NCBI GenBank assembly: GCA_947494545.1
Contig: CANLVH010000008.1
Location: 62,001-126,000 of the forward strand
Direction of reading: 5' to 3'
DNA length: 64,000 nt
Source: an uncultured Mesonia sp.
GTDB lineage: Bacteria; Bacteroidota; Bacteroidia; Flavobacteriales; Flavobacteriaceae
Of the stretch, positions 10,801 to 18,075 are shown in pieces (the first letter of the stretch is position 1; every line of letters begins with the position of its first letter). Under the pieces are notes generated by a model that was not told the origin of the DNA, did not search any database, and saw nothing but the letters and a program-made list of their open reading frames with translations. Position numbers and translations under genes: made by a program.

Positions 10801-11561
10801 ATGCCCGTTTTGCGCATATCATTCAGCTTATAGGCAGGGAAACCAATGATCTGGTTTCCAAAGAGGCCGAAATTGAAAAAATCATCAAAAAGATCAACGA
10901 TGATTTTGTGGCCAAGAATTTTGTGGAAGCCATTAAACACATGGAAATGCGAACGCAAAAAAGTTCCAATCCCGTGGTAAGGTTGCTGATAAACATAAAG
11001 GAATATAACGATGAAAACAGCTTGATTTTGGGCGAAACCAATCTTTTTACCACTTCGCAAAGCGGTAGCAAAAACCAAAAAGCCGTGGATTTGCTAAAAC
11101 AGTTGATAAAAGAATTGGAACGCTACAAAAGCTCGACGCTTAGCCTATCGGAATCTTTCGATTTGCAGTTCAGGATTGTAGAAAACGACAACGATTCCGG
11201 TTGGGTAGAAAAACTGGCACACGTGGGAAGCGAAGGCACCGATGTTTTGGTAAAAGCGATGATCAATATTTTGTTGCTGAATGTGTTCAAAGAAACCGCA
11301 TCCAAAAAGTTCAAGGAATTCAAGCTGCATTGTATGATGGACGAAATAGGAAGGTTGCACCCGAACAATGTACGCGGCATTTTGCGTTTCGCCAACGAGC
11401 GAAATATTATGCTCATCAACGGTTCGCCCACCAGCCAAAGCGCAACCGATTATAAATACACCTACAAACTGGCCAAGCAACAATCTAAATCGGATTCCAA
11501 GAAATATATTACCAAAATCAACCGACTGGTAAAAGTAAACGCAAAAGTATTAAATGGATGA
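7860..11561 (+). CDS. jetC: Wadjet JetC / MksB-like SMC ATPase
   Basis: A 1233-residue SMC-type motor. Walker A is GTQGVGKST at residues about 30-38. Residues about 230-900 are long Lys/Glu-rich coiled coils interrupted near residue 545 by a non-coil segment (FYGWLNDNVPNWQ), the probable hinge/elbow region. The C-terminal head has a signature-like stretch VGSEGTDVLVKAM near residue 1120 and a Walker B LHCMMDEIGRLHP with Asp1161-Glu1162, then LINGSPT. This is the MukB/MksB/JetC pattern. In Wadjet it drives ATP-dependent loop extrusion that senses small circular DNA. It uses CGG, CTG and ATC codons more than the genes around it, suggesting transfer. It overlaps jetD by 4 bases (ATGA). Confidence 0.92.
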   Translation: MRYLNKIIFINSASVKYAEMELDGNVHLIGTQGVGKSTLLRAILFFYNAHKTKLGIPREKKGFDEYYFSYQNSYIIYEIVKNDIPFCVLAYKINGKVAYRFFNSAYKKELFIDENNRAFESWEKIRMAFGKNIYYTPIVASYEDFRRIIYGDNKGLKSEFRKYALIESKQYQNIPRTIQNVFLNSNLEAQFIKDTIIKSLNEEEYAIDLENYAKNHLRDFESQLNDIKIWSKKNKKGQIVVRKQADKIIDKYRVFNYLKREKKSLARQLAARMNFIEREKPAVLSNFKREQIALDQLFQEIRNLEDLHKKREQKLVSDIDHIKKELKKAREKQKDYEVRGIEAVIKKVAEKEGLIFEKVGLTNERNLLNSKFAEISQKFEALMAQERNRQQELLNAKNAEINKTVGEFADRKNDLLETYEKLIKQVIENGQEQKEAAKNALNEILEEENRIKRQKAELKHQRFFGTEIEATEKEKTAIEKEIYNTENNTKATKSEINTLRKEWTLEEKDLERDIALKIEKAKEKQQKLSEQIQHIEKNINQSKSSFYGWLNDNVPNWQNNIGKIADEDEVLFNTELNPSLSDAENATFYGVKLNLNALRRRVKSEKEYRQEIAILKNNAGEARKSIAKLENEKENDRQKLKRKFRKKLKGLEESIAENEYKLSQSEGRLDKIKLNLDDWLEESKSEKKNQVEKLENELEAVTSKKLKAATHLDELKKSLGRKISLKETERKKEVGALENEKQLRIAELEKSIAKNKQKSERRMEELKKQQISALEDKGADTQRLQEIEKELDQLESSLTFIGQNETLVIEYKKDKRELLDKVPEMRAEKTGLEKKRANIAAVHKTELDKNNEKLRKQKLFVNSLEGELKKYDGDLESFEKFQKSDAFRDVRAEFSETLEEKETSKLATALVSAINENHYKSIETFKQLQQAINAFIGNFGESNIFRFKVKLNTDEDFLGFARDLKEFIEEDKINEFENRVNARFAHIIQLIGRETNDLVSKEAEIEKIIKKINDDFVAKNFVEAIKHMEMRTQKSSNPVVRLLINIKEYNDENSLILGETNLFTTSQSGSKNQKAVDLLKQLIKELERYKSSTLSLSESFDLQFRIVENDNDSGWVEKLAHVGSEGTDVLVKAMINILLLNVFKETASKKFKEFKLHCMMDEIGRLHPNNVRGILRFANERNIMLINGSPTSQSATDYKYTYKLAKQQSKSDSKKYITKINRLVKVNAKVLNG

Positions 11562-12403
11562 AACTGACCTTGAAAACAGCCAGAATATTGGTGCGATTAA
11601 TAGAAGGCGAGACCCTTGCGGCAAGTTTGGCCAAAAGCAAATTGATGGAAAATTTGATTGCCGAAAACATTATTTACCGAAAGGGAAAACACCGCAAAAC
11701 GCTTAGCTTGCTAAGCGAATCAAGTTTGCATATTTATTTGGCGAATCAGCTGCAAATAAACGATTTGAGGAACTATATTTTAGCGTTGGAAAATGAAAAA
11801 TCCAGCAGGGCAGAATTTGTAAAACTCACGACAGATTCAAAAGATTCAAAAGAACGGGTTTTTAAAGGCTTTATGGTAAATAGTTATAACAGCATAAATA
11901 CAGAACTGAACCAACAAAAATTAAAGCTTGAACCGGCGGTTGGCAGCTTTGTATTTATCTATGCTTATGAAAATTTTAAAATCCCTACAGATGTAACTGT
12001 AATTGGAGTTGAAAACGCTAAAAACTTTAGCCAGATTCATCAACAAAAATATCTTTTTAAAGCATTAAATCCGCTTTTTGTATCCCGCTATCCGCAAAAC
12101 CAAAACAAGGATTTTATTAGGTGGATGCAAACTATCCCCAACAAATATTTACATTTCGGCGATTTTGATTTGGCGGGAATCGGAATTTATTTAAACGAAT
12201 ATAAAAAGTATTTAGGAGAAAAAGCCGGTTTTTTTGTTCCAGGGAATATCCAAAAAATATTGGCAGAAAACGGAAACAGAAAACGCTATGATAACCAGCG
12301 ACCAACTTTTAAGCAAGAGCAAATAGAAGAAGAAGATTTAAAAGAATTGCTGCGGTTAATTCATTTTGAAAAGAAAGGTTTGGATCAGGAGTATTTTATA
12401 TAG
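11558..12403 (+). CDS. jetD: Wadjet JetD / MksG-like TOPRIM nuclease subunit
   Basis: A 281-residue protein ending in a DUF2220/TOPRIM domain. Visible metal-site motifs are VIGVEN (Glu near residue 151), HFGDFDLAG (acidic pair near residues 200-203) and a C-terminal LIHFEKKGLDQEYF with conserved acidic residues. By family knowledge this subunit cleaves plasmid DNA after JetABC has extruded the circle. It is clearly shorter than the roughly 380-400 residues of two-domain JetD proteins, so the N-terminal arm domain is reduced or replaced; the first 100 residues (ARILVRLIEGETLAASL... IIYRKGKHRKTLSL) look like a winged helix. ATGA overlap with jetC. The second half uses codons more like the host. 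Confidence 0.85.
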   Translation: MKLTLKTARILVRLIEGETLAASLAKSKLMENLIAENIIYRKGKHRKTLSLLSESSLHIYLANQLQINDLRNYILALENEKSSRAEFVKLTTDSKDSKERVFKGFMVNSYNSINTELNQQKLKLEPAVGSFVFIYAYENFKIPTDVTVIGVENAKNFSQIHQQKYLFKALNPLFVSRYPQNQNKDFIRWMQTIPNKYLHFGDFDLAGIGIYLNEYKKYLGEKAGFFVPGNIQKILAENGNRKRYDNQRPTFKQEQIEEEDLKELLRLIHFEKKGLDQEYFI

Positions 12404-12541
12404 AGCTTAAACAATTAATGTATTATTGGGAAATCTCTAAATCGTTTTAAGAAAACTAAGTTTAAGCGTTAAAGTAATTGCAATTAGTAAAATCTTAGCA
12501 AGCTTTAAAAAGTATTTCCCTGTTATTTGTAAAAAAAAGTA

Positions 12542-12766
12542 ATGGAAAGAAATATTTTAATTTGTATAGCGACTATTTTATTAACCGGCCTAATAGGTTT
12601 CTATCCGGGTATGCAGTTTGATGGTATTGGCATTATTAGGGTAATGTTTGTAATAGCTGTAGACCTTTTGATAGTTTCTTATTTATATAAACTTTTTTTC
12701 TCTTCAGAAGAGGAAGCACAACCGGTAAAAGTTAGGAAAAATAATAAAGATAACTTTCAAAAATAA
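12542..12766 (+). CDS. Small two-helix membrane protein, unknown function
   Basis: A 74-residue protein with two hydrophobic segments (residues about 5-25 and 30-52, LLIVSYLYKLFF) and a charged tail (SSEEEAQPVKVRKNNKDNF). It is not recognised. The 138-base gap from jetD and the separate promoter of the next gene suggest it is not part of the Wadjet operon. The start follows a run of A residues (GTAAAAAAAAGTAATG). Confidence 0.6.
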   Translation: MERNILICIATILLTGLIGFYPGMQFDGIGIIRVMFVIAVDLLIVSYLYKLFFSSEEEAQPVKVRKNNKDNFQK

Positions 12767-12779
12767 TTTTAAAGCATAG

Positions 12780-12787
12780 TATCTTTG
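12780..12787 (+). promoter_or_regulatory. -7 box of the DUF1684 gene
   Basis: TATCTTTG is an exact TAnnTTTG match 18 bases before the ATG at 12806. It makes the more upstream in-frame ATG at 12785 implausible as the start, because that codon overlaps the box. Confidence 0.65.
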
Positions 12788-12805
12788 CAGCTAAATTCTC
12801 TTAAA

Positions 12806-13441
12806 ATGAATCGGTTAGCTATAAAACTTGTATTATTTTTAATTTTTTCTATTCCTTTTGCGGTGCTTGGTCAAAATGATGTGGTTTTTCAAGAAAACAT
12901 AAAAACCTATCGCGACAGTGTAAACCAATCTTTTAAAGATGCGGAAACATCGCCACTTAAGAAAAAAGATAGAAAAGCCTTTACGGAATTAAATTTTTTT
13001 AAGCCTGACACGGCATATCAAGTAAGAGCAAAATTTGTGCGCACTCCGGCCGAAAATCCGTTTGCAATGCCAACCACCACACAACGCGAAGCAATGTATG
13101 TAAAATATGGCGAAGTGCATTTTACCTTAGAAGGAAAAGATTTAAAATTAAACGTGTACCAAAACGAACGTCTGCTAAGCGAACCGGAATATGTCAACTA
13201 TTTATTTATTCCGTTTACAGATGCCAGCAATGGTAAAACCACTTATGGCGGCGGACGTTATTTAGATTTTAAAATTCCAAAAAGTGAAAATGTAATGTTA
13301 GACTTTAATAAAGCATATAATCCCTATTGTGCTTACAATCCGCGTTATTCTTGTCCAATTCCACCCGCAGAAAACAATTTGGAAGTAGCCATAAAAGCCG
13401 GTGTAAAAAAGTTTGAGATCTCTTCTTCTAACGAAGATTAA
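12806..13441 (+). CDS. DUF1684 domain protein, secreted
   Basis: About 211 residues from the ATG at 12806, chosen because a longer frame would start inside the -7 box and because this start gives a normal signal peptide (MNRLAIKLVLFLIFSIPFAVLGQ). The mature part matches DUF1684: FFKPDTAYQVRAKFVRTP, the YGEVHFTLEGKDLKLNVYQ strands, a FIPFTDASNGKTTYGGGRYLD core and NPYCAYNPRYSCPIPP near the end. The family is found across Bacteroidota; its function is not established. The C-terminus overlaps the convergent crcB gene by 14 bases. Confidence 0.88.
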   Translation: MNRLAIKLVLFLIFSIPFAVLGQNDVVFQENIKTYRDSVNQSFKDAETSPLKKKDRKAFTELNFFKPDTAYQVRAKFVRTPAENPFAMPTTTQREAMYVKYGEVHFTLEGKDLKLNVYQNERLLSEPEYVNYLFIPFTDASNGKTTYGGGRYLDFKIPKSENVMLDFNKAYNPYCAYNPRYSCPIPPAENNLEVAIKAGVKKFEISSSNED

Positions 13442-13808
13442 TTTGCATTAACCACATTGCAAAAAACACAGCTACTATACTTAATAGAACGCTACTAAGC
13501 GTATAAATGAAAAATTCTAAAATTGCACCGCTTTTTAAAAGTTCTAAATTTTCGAAAGCAAAGCTTGAGAAGGTGGTAAAACCACCACAAAATCCAATTG
13601 CCAATAAAAAGCCAAGATTATCGTAATAATCACCGGTTTTGTTGGCAAGATAGGCCAAGACCAAACCAATAATAAAACTTCCTAAAACGTTTACGCCAAA
13701 AGTTCCGTACGGAATTGTAACTCCTGAAGATTGTATAGATTTACTTACTAAAAAGCGGGCAACGCTGCCAAAACCTCCTCCTACAAAAATCAAGAAAAGA
13801 ATTTTCAT
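13428..13808 (-). CDS. crcB: Fluoride exporter CrcB/FluC
   Basis: A 126-residue protein with four hydrophobic segments. GGGFGSVARF (residues about 10-19), TFGVNVLGSFIIG and GFCGGFTTFSSFAFE are the conserved FluC sequences that line the fluoride pore and bind the central sodium. It acts in the inner membrane as a homodimeric fluoride channel. It overlaps the upstream SRPBCC gene by 4 bases (ATGA), so the two are probably co-transcribed, and it overlaps the convergent DUF1684 gene by 14 bases. No fluoride riboswitch is seen, in line with its downstream position in the operon. Confidence 0.95.
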   Translation of the reverse strand: MKILFLIFVGGGFGSVARFLVSKSIQSSGVTIPYGTFGVNVLGSFIIGLVLAYLANKTGDYYDNLGFLLAIGFCGGFTTFSSFAFENLELLKSGAILEFFIYTLSSVLLSIVAVFFAMWLMQINLR

Positions 13809-14887
13809 AAATTAAAAAGTTCTGAGCTAGAGGCTGTTTCGTTTTCTACTTCTTTAACAGGTATATAAATTTCGGTAACCCAATTTGCCGGGTTTACCTC
13901 TGTGCGGCTATCGGTTACAAATACTACAAAAGTTTGGGCGTTGTTCAATTTCTTCAAACTGTTGTTTTTTATATAATTCTCGGCGGTTTGCCAAGCTTCT
14001 TCCATATTGTTATAATTTCCTTTAAGGGTGGTTTTTAAAACTTTTTTGCTTTCCATAAAGCCATTTAAAACATCGCTGTCTGCCGGAGTTACAACTTTAT
14101 TAGACGTAGGTATACCGGCCGAAATAATTACCGTGCCGCTACTTTCATTAATTTCGTTGTACAATAAAAAAGGAGAACCGCTTTTTTGAATGTTGTTTTC
14201 TTCCATAAAGTTAGCCACACGCGGATACATTTCTAGCATTTTTTTACGCAAAACTTCCGGTTGGTTGCGCGCTGCATTGGTTAAATACATATAAAAACCC
14301 CCGCTATGCTGGGTAACGCCATCTACATTTATACTGTACACAGCCATTTTTCCTTGTACTTGTTTCTCTAATTTATTTAAACTTTGCGTGAAAGCCACTT
14401 CTAGTTTTTGGCTAAAAGTACTGTCTTGTAGCAATTGCATAGCTTTTTCCGTAAAGCCGCGCTCGCCACTAATAGTATAATGTAAATTTGTTCCTGTAGC
14501 AGATGCTTCTATTTTCCAATTTATAGTATTCTTGTTGGGGGCCGAAGATTTGTTTACCACCAGTTTTTGCGTTAAAGAATCTGTTGGGTAAACGGCTACA
14601 TTTTGCAAACTGCCATCTAAGTTATTGGTGCCGGTCCAACTCATTTTGGCATCTTGGCCTTTAATAATTTCTTCGTATGTAATGCCAACTTCAGATTTGT
14701 TTTCTAACCAAACAGCCCAATCTTCCCAATTTTGTAGCTGGTTTATCTGATTAAAAACCATCTCGGGCGGGGCAGCAATTGTTTTTTGCTTTTCTATGCG
14801 ATAATTACCTTCTAGAGTGGCAATGTAAATAGAGCCACCAATAATAACAATTAACAATAAAAAGAAAACGTACTTAAAGATTTTCAT
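13805..14887 (-). CDS. Membrane-anchored SRPBCC / GyrI-like domain protein
   Basis: A 360-residue protein with one N-terminal membrane helix (IFKYVFFLLLIVIIGGSIYI). Residues about 30-175 form an SRPBCC (START-like) domain recognised by AAPPEMVFNQINQLQNWEDW and FSQKLEVAFTQSLNKLE. Residues about 185-345 resemble a GyrI/AraC-type effector-binding domain (GGFYMYLTNAARNQPEVLRKK, TEIYIPVKE). Such fusions are common in flavobacteria and presumably bind a small hydrophobic molecule; the ligand is unknown. It is the first gene of a two-gene operon with crcB. Confidence 0.82.
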   Translation of the reverse strand: MKIFKYVFFLLLIVIIGGSIYIATLEGNYRIEKQKTIAAPPEMVFNQINQLQNWEDWAVWLENKSEVGITYEEIIKGQDAKMSWTGTNNLDGSLQNVAVYPTDSLTQKLVVNKSSAPNKNTINWKIEASATGTNLHYTISGERGFTEKAMQLLQDSTFSQKLEVAFTQSLNKLEKQVQGKMAVYSINVDGVTQHSGGFYMYLTNAARNQPEVLRKKMLEMYPRVANFMEENNIQKSGSPFLLYNEINESSGTVIISAGIPTSNKVVTPADSDVLNGFMESKKVLKTTLKGNYNNMEEAWQTAENYIKNNSLKKLNNAQTFVVFVTDSRTEVNPANWVTEIYIPVKEVENETASSSELFNL

Positions 14888-14943
14888 AGACTGCTGCTTT
14901 ACTTTATTTAGCTAAGATACGTAATTTAGAAAATGTTAATTGT

Positions 14944-14951
14944 TACATTTG
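14944..14951 (+). promoter_or_regulatory. -7 box of the dipeptidyl peptidase gene
   Basis: TACATTTG matches TAnnTTTG exactly and lies 28 bases before the ATG at 14980. Confidence 0.6.
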
Positions 14952-14979
14952 TAAAAATCCTTTAATAATTCTTGAAAAA

Positions 14980-17034
14980 ATGAAATTAAACTATCTATCG
15001 CTCGCTTTAGTTGGGGTGCTAAGTTTTTATTCGTGTAAAAACCAACCGGATGCTACAGAAGAGCAAAAAACAGAGCAAACCGAAGCTACAAAAGAAACAG
15101 ACTCTAGCTTTCATTATAATGTAGACCAGTTTGCAGATATTAAAATACTACGTTACCAAATCCCGGGTTGGGACCAGCTTTCGCTGAAAAAACAAAAATT
15201 AGCTTATTACTTGGTGCAAGCCGGCTTAGAAGGTCGCGACATTATCTGGGATCAGAATTATAAACATAACCTTAAGATTAGAAAGGCTTTAGAAAATGTT
15301 TACACCAATTACGAAGGCGATAAAAATGCTGAAGATTGGAAAAATTTTGAAACCTATCTTAAACGCGTATGGTTCTCTAACGGTATTCACCATCATTATT
15401 CTAATGTTAAAATAAAACCAGATTTTGATAAAGCCTATTTAGAAGAATTGCTTAGCGCTACCAATACTACTTTAGAAGACGAAGCTTTAGAAGTTATCTT
15501 TAACGATAAAGACGCCAAAAAGGTAAACTTAGAAGAAGCAAAAGGCTTGGTAAAAGGTTCTGCTACCAATTTTTATGGCGAAAATGTTACCGCCGAAGAT
15601 GTAGATGCGTTCTACGCGAAAAAAGAATCGCCTAATCCTAATAAGCCTTTATCTTTTGGTTTAAACTCAAAATTGGTAAAAGAAAATGGCGAATTAAAAG
15701 AGAAAGTTTGGAAAAGCGGTGGAATGTACGGTAGCGCAATAGATGAAATTATAAAATGGTTAGAAAAAGCTAAAACAGTTGCAGAAAACGAGCAGCAAGC
15801 AAAAGCTCTAGGCTTACTTATAAAATATTATCAAACCGGCGATTTACAAACTTGGGACGATTATAATGTGGCTTGGGTAGAAGCTACAAAAGGAGATGTA
15901 GATTATATTAATGGTTTTATAGAAGTATATAACGACCCAAAAGGTTACCGCGGTTCTTACGAAAATATCGTACAATTAAAAGATTTTGATATGTCTCAAA
16001 AAATGAAAGTTTTTGAAGACAACGTACAATGGTTTGAAGACAACTCCCCAATAATGGATTCGCATAAAAAGAAAAACGTGGTTGGCGTTACCTATAAAAC
16101 GGTAAATGTTGCCGGAGAAGCCGGAGATGCATCGCCAAGCACGCCAATTGGAGTAAATTTACCCAATGCAGACTGGATTAGACAAGCACACGGCAGTAAA
16201 TCTGTTTCTTTAGGGAATATTATAAACGCCTATAGCCAAGCCGGTGGTTCAGAAAAACTACATGAGTTTGCACACGATAAAGAAGAAATAGAACTTTCTG
16301 AAAAGTATGGCGAAAAAGCAGACAAACTGCACACCGCTTTACACGAAGTAGTAGGTCACGCATCTGGTAAAGTAAACAAAGGCGTTGGGCAAACCAAAGA
16401 AACCCTAAAAAGTTATGCTGCTACTTTAGAAGAAGGTAGGGCAGATTTGGTTGGTTTGTATTATTTAATGGACCCGAAATTAGAAGAATTGGGCTTAACC
16501 GATAACGCAGAAAATTTAGGAAAAGCCGCCTATAACGATTATATTAGAAATGGCTTGATTACTCAATTGGTTCGTATAGAACCCGGCCAAGATATTGAAG
16601 AAGCGCATATGCGCAATCGCCAGTGGGTTAGTGCTTGGGTTTTTGAAAAAGGAAAAGAAGAGAATGTAATTGTAAAAGAAGAAAAAGACGGTAAAGTTTA
16701 TTACGATATTAAAGATTATAAACGTTTGCGCGAACTTTTTGGCGAATTACTGCGCGAAACCCAACGCATAAAGTCAGAAGGCGATTATGAAGCGGCTAAG
16801 AATCTGGTAGAAAACTACGGCGTAAAAGTAGACCAAGATTTACACCAACAAATCTTAAAACGAAACGAAGCTTTTAAATCTGCTCCGTACAGCGGATTTG
16901 TAAACCCTGTTTTGGTTGCCGAAAAAGATGATAACGGAGAAATCACCGGTATTAAAGTAACCCAACCTGAAAGTTTTAAAAGTCAGATGTTAGAATATTC
17001 AAAAGAATATAGCAACTTACCGGAAGAAAATTAA
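14980..17034 (+). CDS. Dipeptidyl peptidase III family (M49) lipoprotein
   Basis: A 684-residue protein with a lipoprotein signal (MKLNYLSLALVGVLSFYSCKN). The zinc site is HEVVGH (an HExxGH motif) with the second motif EEGRAD some 35 residues later, both diagnostic of peptidase family M49. It should remove dipeptides from the N-terminus of peptides in the periplasm or at the cell surface. Database entries sometimes mislabel this family dihydrofolate reductase; nothing here supports that. It is a single gene with its own -7 box and a strong terminator. Confidence 0.93.
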   Translation: MKLNYLSLALVGVLSFYSCKNQPDATEEQKTEQTEATKETDSSFHYNVDQFADIKILRYQIPGWDQLSLKKQKLAYYLVQAGLEGRDIIWDQNYKHNLKIRKALENVYTNYEGDKNAEDWKNFETYLKRVWFSNGIHHHYSNVKIKPDFDKAYLEELLSATNTTLEDEALEVIFNDKDAKKVNLEEAKGLVKGSATNFYGENVTAEDVDAFYAKKESPNPNKPLSFGLNSKLVKENGELKEKVWKSGGMYGSAIDEIIKWLEKAKTVAENEQQAKALGLLIKYYQTGDLQTWDDYNVAWVEATKGDVDYINGFIEVYNDPKGYRGSYENIVQLKDFDMSQKMKVFEDNVQWFEDNSPIMDSHKKKNVVGVTYKTVNVAGEAGDASPSTPIGVNLPNADWIRQAHGSKSVSLGNIINAYSQAGGSEKLHEFAHDKEEIELSEKYGEKADKLHTALHEVVGHASGKVNKGVGQTKETLKSYAATLEEGRADLVGLYYLMDPKLEELGLTDNAENLGKAAYNDYIRNGLITQLVRIEPGQDIEEAHMRNRQWVSAWVFEKGKEENVIVKEEKDGKVYYDIKDYKRLRELFGELLRETQRIKSEGDYEAAKNLVENYGVKVDQDLHQQILKRNEAFKSAPYSGFVNPVLVAEKDDNGEITGIKVTQPESFKSQMLEYSKEYSNLPEEN

Positions 17035-17057
17035 TCGGATTAAGCTTGTACTAGTTT

Positions 17058-17089
17058 AAAAAGAGTTGTTTTAAAACAGCTCTTTTTTT
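17058..17089 (+). terminator. Terminator of the M49 peptidase gene
   Basis: AAAAAGAGTTGTTTT pairs with AAAACAGCTCTTTTT with a single G-T pair and runs into seven T residues. It starts 23 bases after the stop codon. Confidence 0.85.
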
Positions 17090-17202
17090 ATGCTAACTTT
17101 TTAAAATAAACTGTATTTATGCACTTAGCGTGGAAAGTAACTGTTTTTAAATAATAATTTCTACGTGAAATAAATTATAGATAAGTTTTACGTATAAAGC
17201 GA

Positions 17203-18063
17203 TTATTCTATCACCAATTTCTTTATCGCTACACTATTTGCAGTTTCTATTTTTACCATATAAATTCCCTTTACCAAGCCGGCAACACTATAAGTTTCTT
17301 GTTTGGTAAAGGTTTTTAAAAGTTTGCCTTGTAAGTTAAAAAGCTCTATTGTTTTTACCGGGTTTTGTAAATTGCTTATAGAAAAATAATGCTTACTTGG
17401 GTTAGGGTAAAGGTTTATCTTTTCTGCTGTAAAATTGGACACGCTCAAATTACAATTGGCAGAGAAAGAACAATTCTCCGAGACATACCAATTAGCATAA
17501 ATGCCTTGCCCATTTTCTGCCTGGGTAGGATTGCTAACTTGTACACAAACTTCGGGAAAACCCGGATAACCGCTATCTATGTCTATTATAAGATTGTTTA
17601 AAGAAATGTCACTTCCCTGTAAATCAATAAATTGTATGGCCCAATTATAGTTAATAGTTATTTCTTCTAAATTTGGGTTATTAATTAAGATCAGTTTATT
17701 GATATCAACGGTTATATTATCTTCATTTCCGTTCATTATAAGGTTTCTCAAACTTGGTACATTACTCAGATCTAAAAAAGAAGGATATTCTTGATCGCCA
17801 ACCAATGGATTGCCCGAGATATTTAAATCTTCTAAGGCTGTAAAATCCTCAATGCCGGTAAGATCAGAAATGTTGGCGCCAGCTATTTGTAAAACGCTTA
17901 CTTCAGCAATATCGCTGGTAAGAACTTGGCCGTTTATGATGCCATCACTATCAACATTCAAATCGATTAATTCTTGCTCAAAATTGGCATCGGGAATTTG
18001 GGTAATTTGGGCTTGGCCTAAAGAAAATGCCAAGAAACTGGTTAAAAGTAGTAAGTTTTTCAT
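17203..18063 (-). CDS. Secreted leucine-rich-repeat protein with T9SS sorting domain
   Basis: A 286-residue protein. The signal peptide MKNLLLLTSFLAFSLGQAQ is followed by IPDANFEQELIDLNVDSDG, the usual opening of flavobacterial LRR surface proteins, then about four irregular leucine-rich repeats (LTGIEDFTALEDLNISGNP, LSNVPSLRNLIMNGN, NPNLEEITINYN). The last 75 residues are a type A T9SS sorting domain (INLYPNPSKHYFSISN, GIYMVKIETANSVAIKKLVIE). It should be exported through the T9SS to the surface or medium. It starts 12 bases after the upstream metallopeptidase gene, so the two form an operon. Confidence 0.9.
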   Translation of the reverse strand: MKNLLLLTSFLAFSLGQAQITQIPDANFEQELIDLNVDSDGIINGQVLTSDIAEVSVLQIAGANISDLTGIEDFTALEDLNISGNPLVGDQEYPSFLDLSNVPSLRNLIMNGNEDNITVDINKLILINNPNLEEITINYNWAIQFIDLQGSDISLNNLIIDIDSGYPGFPEVCVQVSNPTQAENGQGIYANWYVSENCSFSANCNLSVSNFTAEKINLYPNPSKHYFSISNLQNPVKTIELFNLQGKLLKTFTKQETYSVAGLVKGIYMVKIETANSVAIKKLVIE

Positions 18064-18075
18064 TATTTATTGTAT

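Noticed and set aside
9003-11483. Several long reverse-strand frames opposite jetC
   Set aside because: They are Phe/Ser/Leu-rich mirror images of Lys/Glu-rich coiled coil codons and have no independent support.
14888-14979. A fluoride riboswitch for the crcB operon
   Set aside because: The short divergent spacer holds no conserved fluoride-aptamer sequence, and crcB is the second gene.
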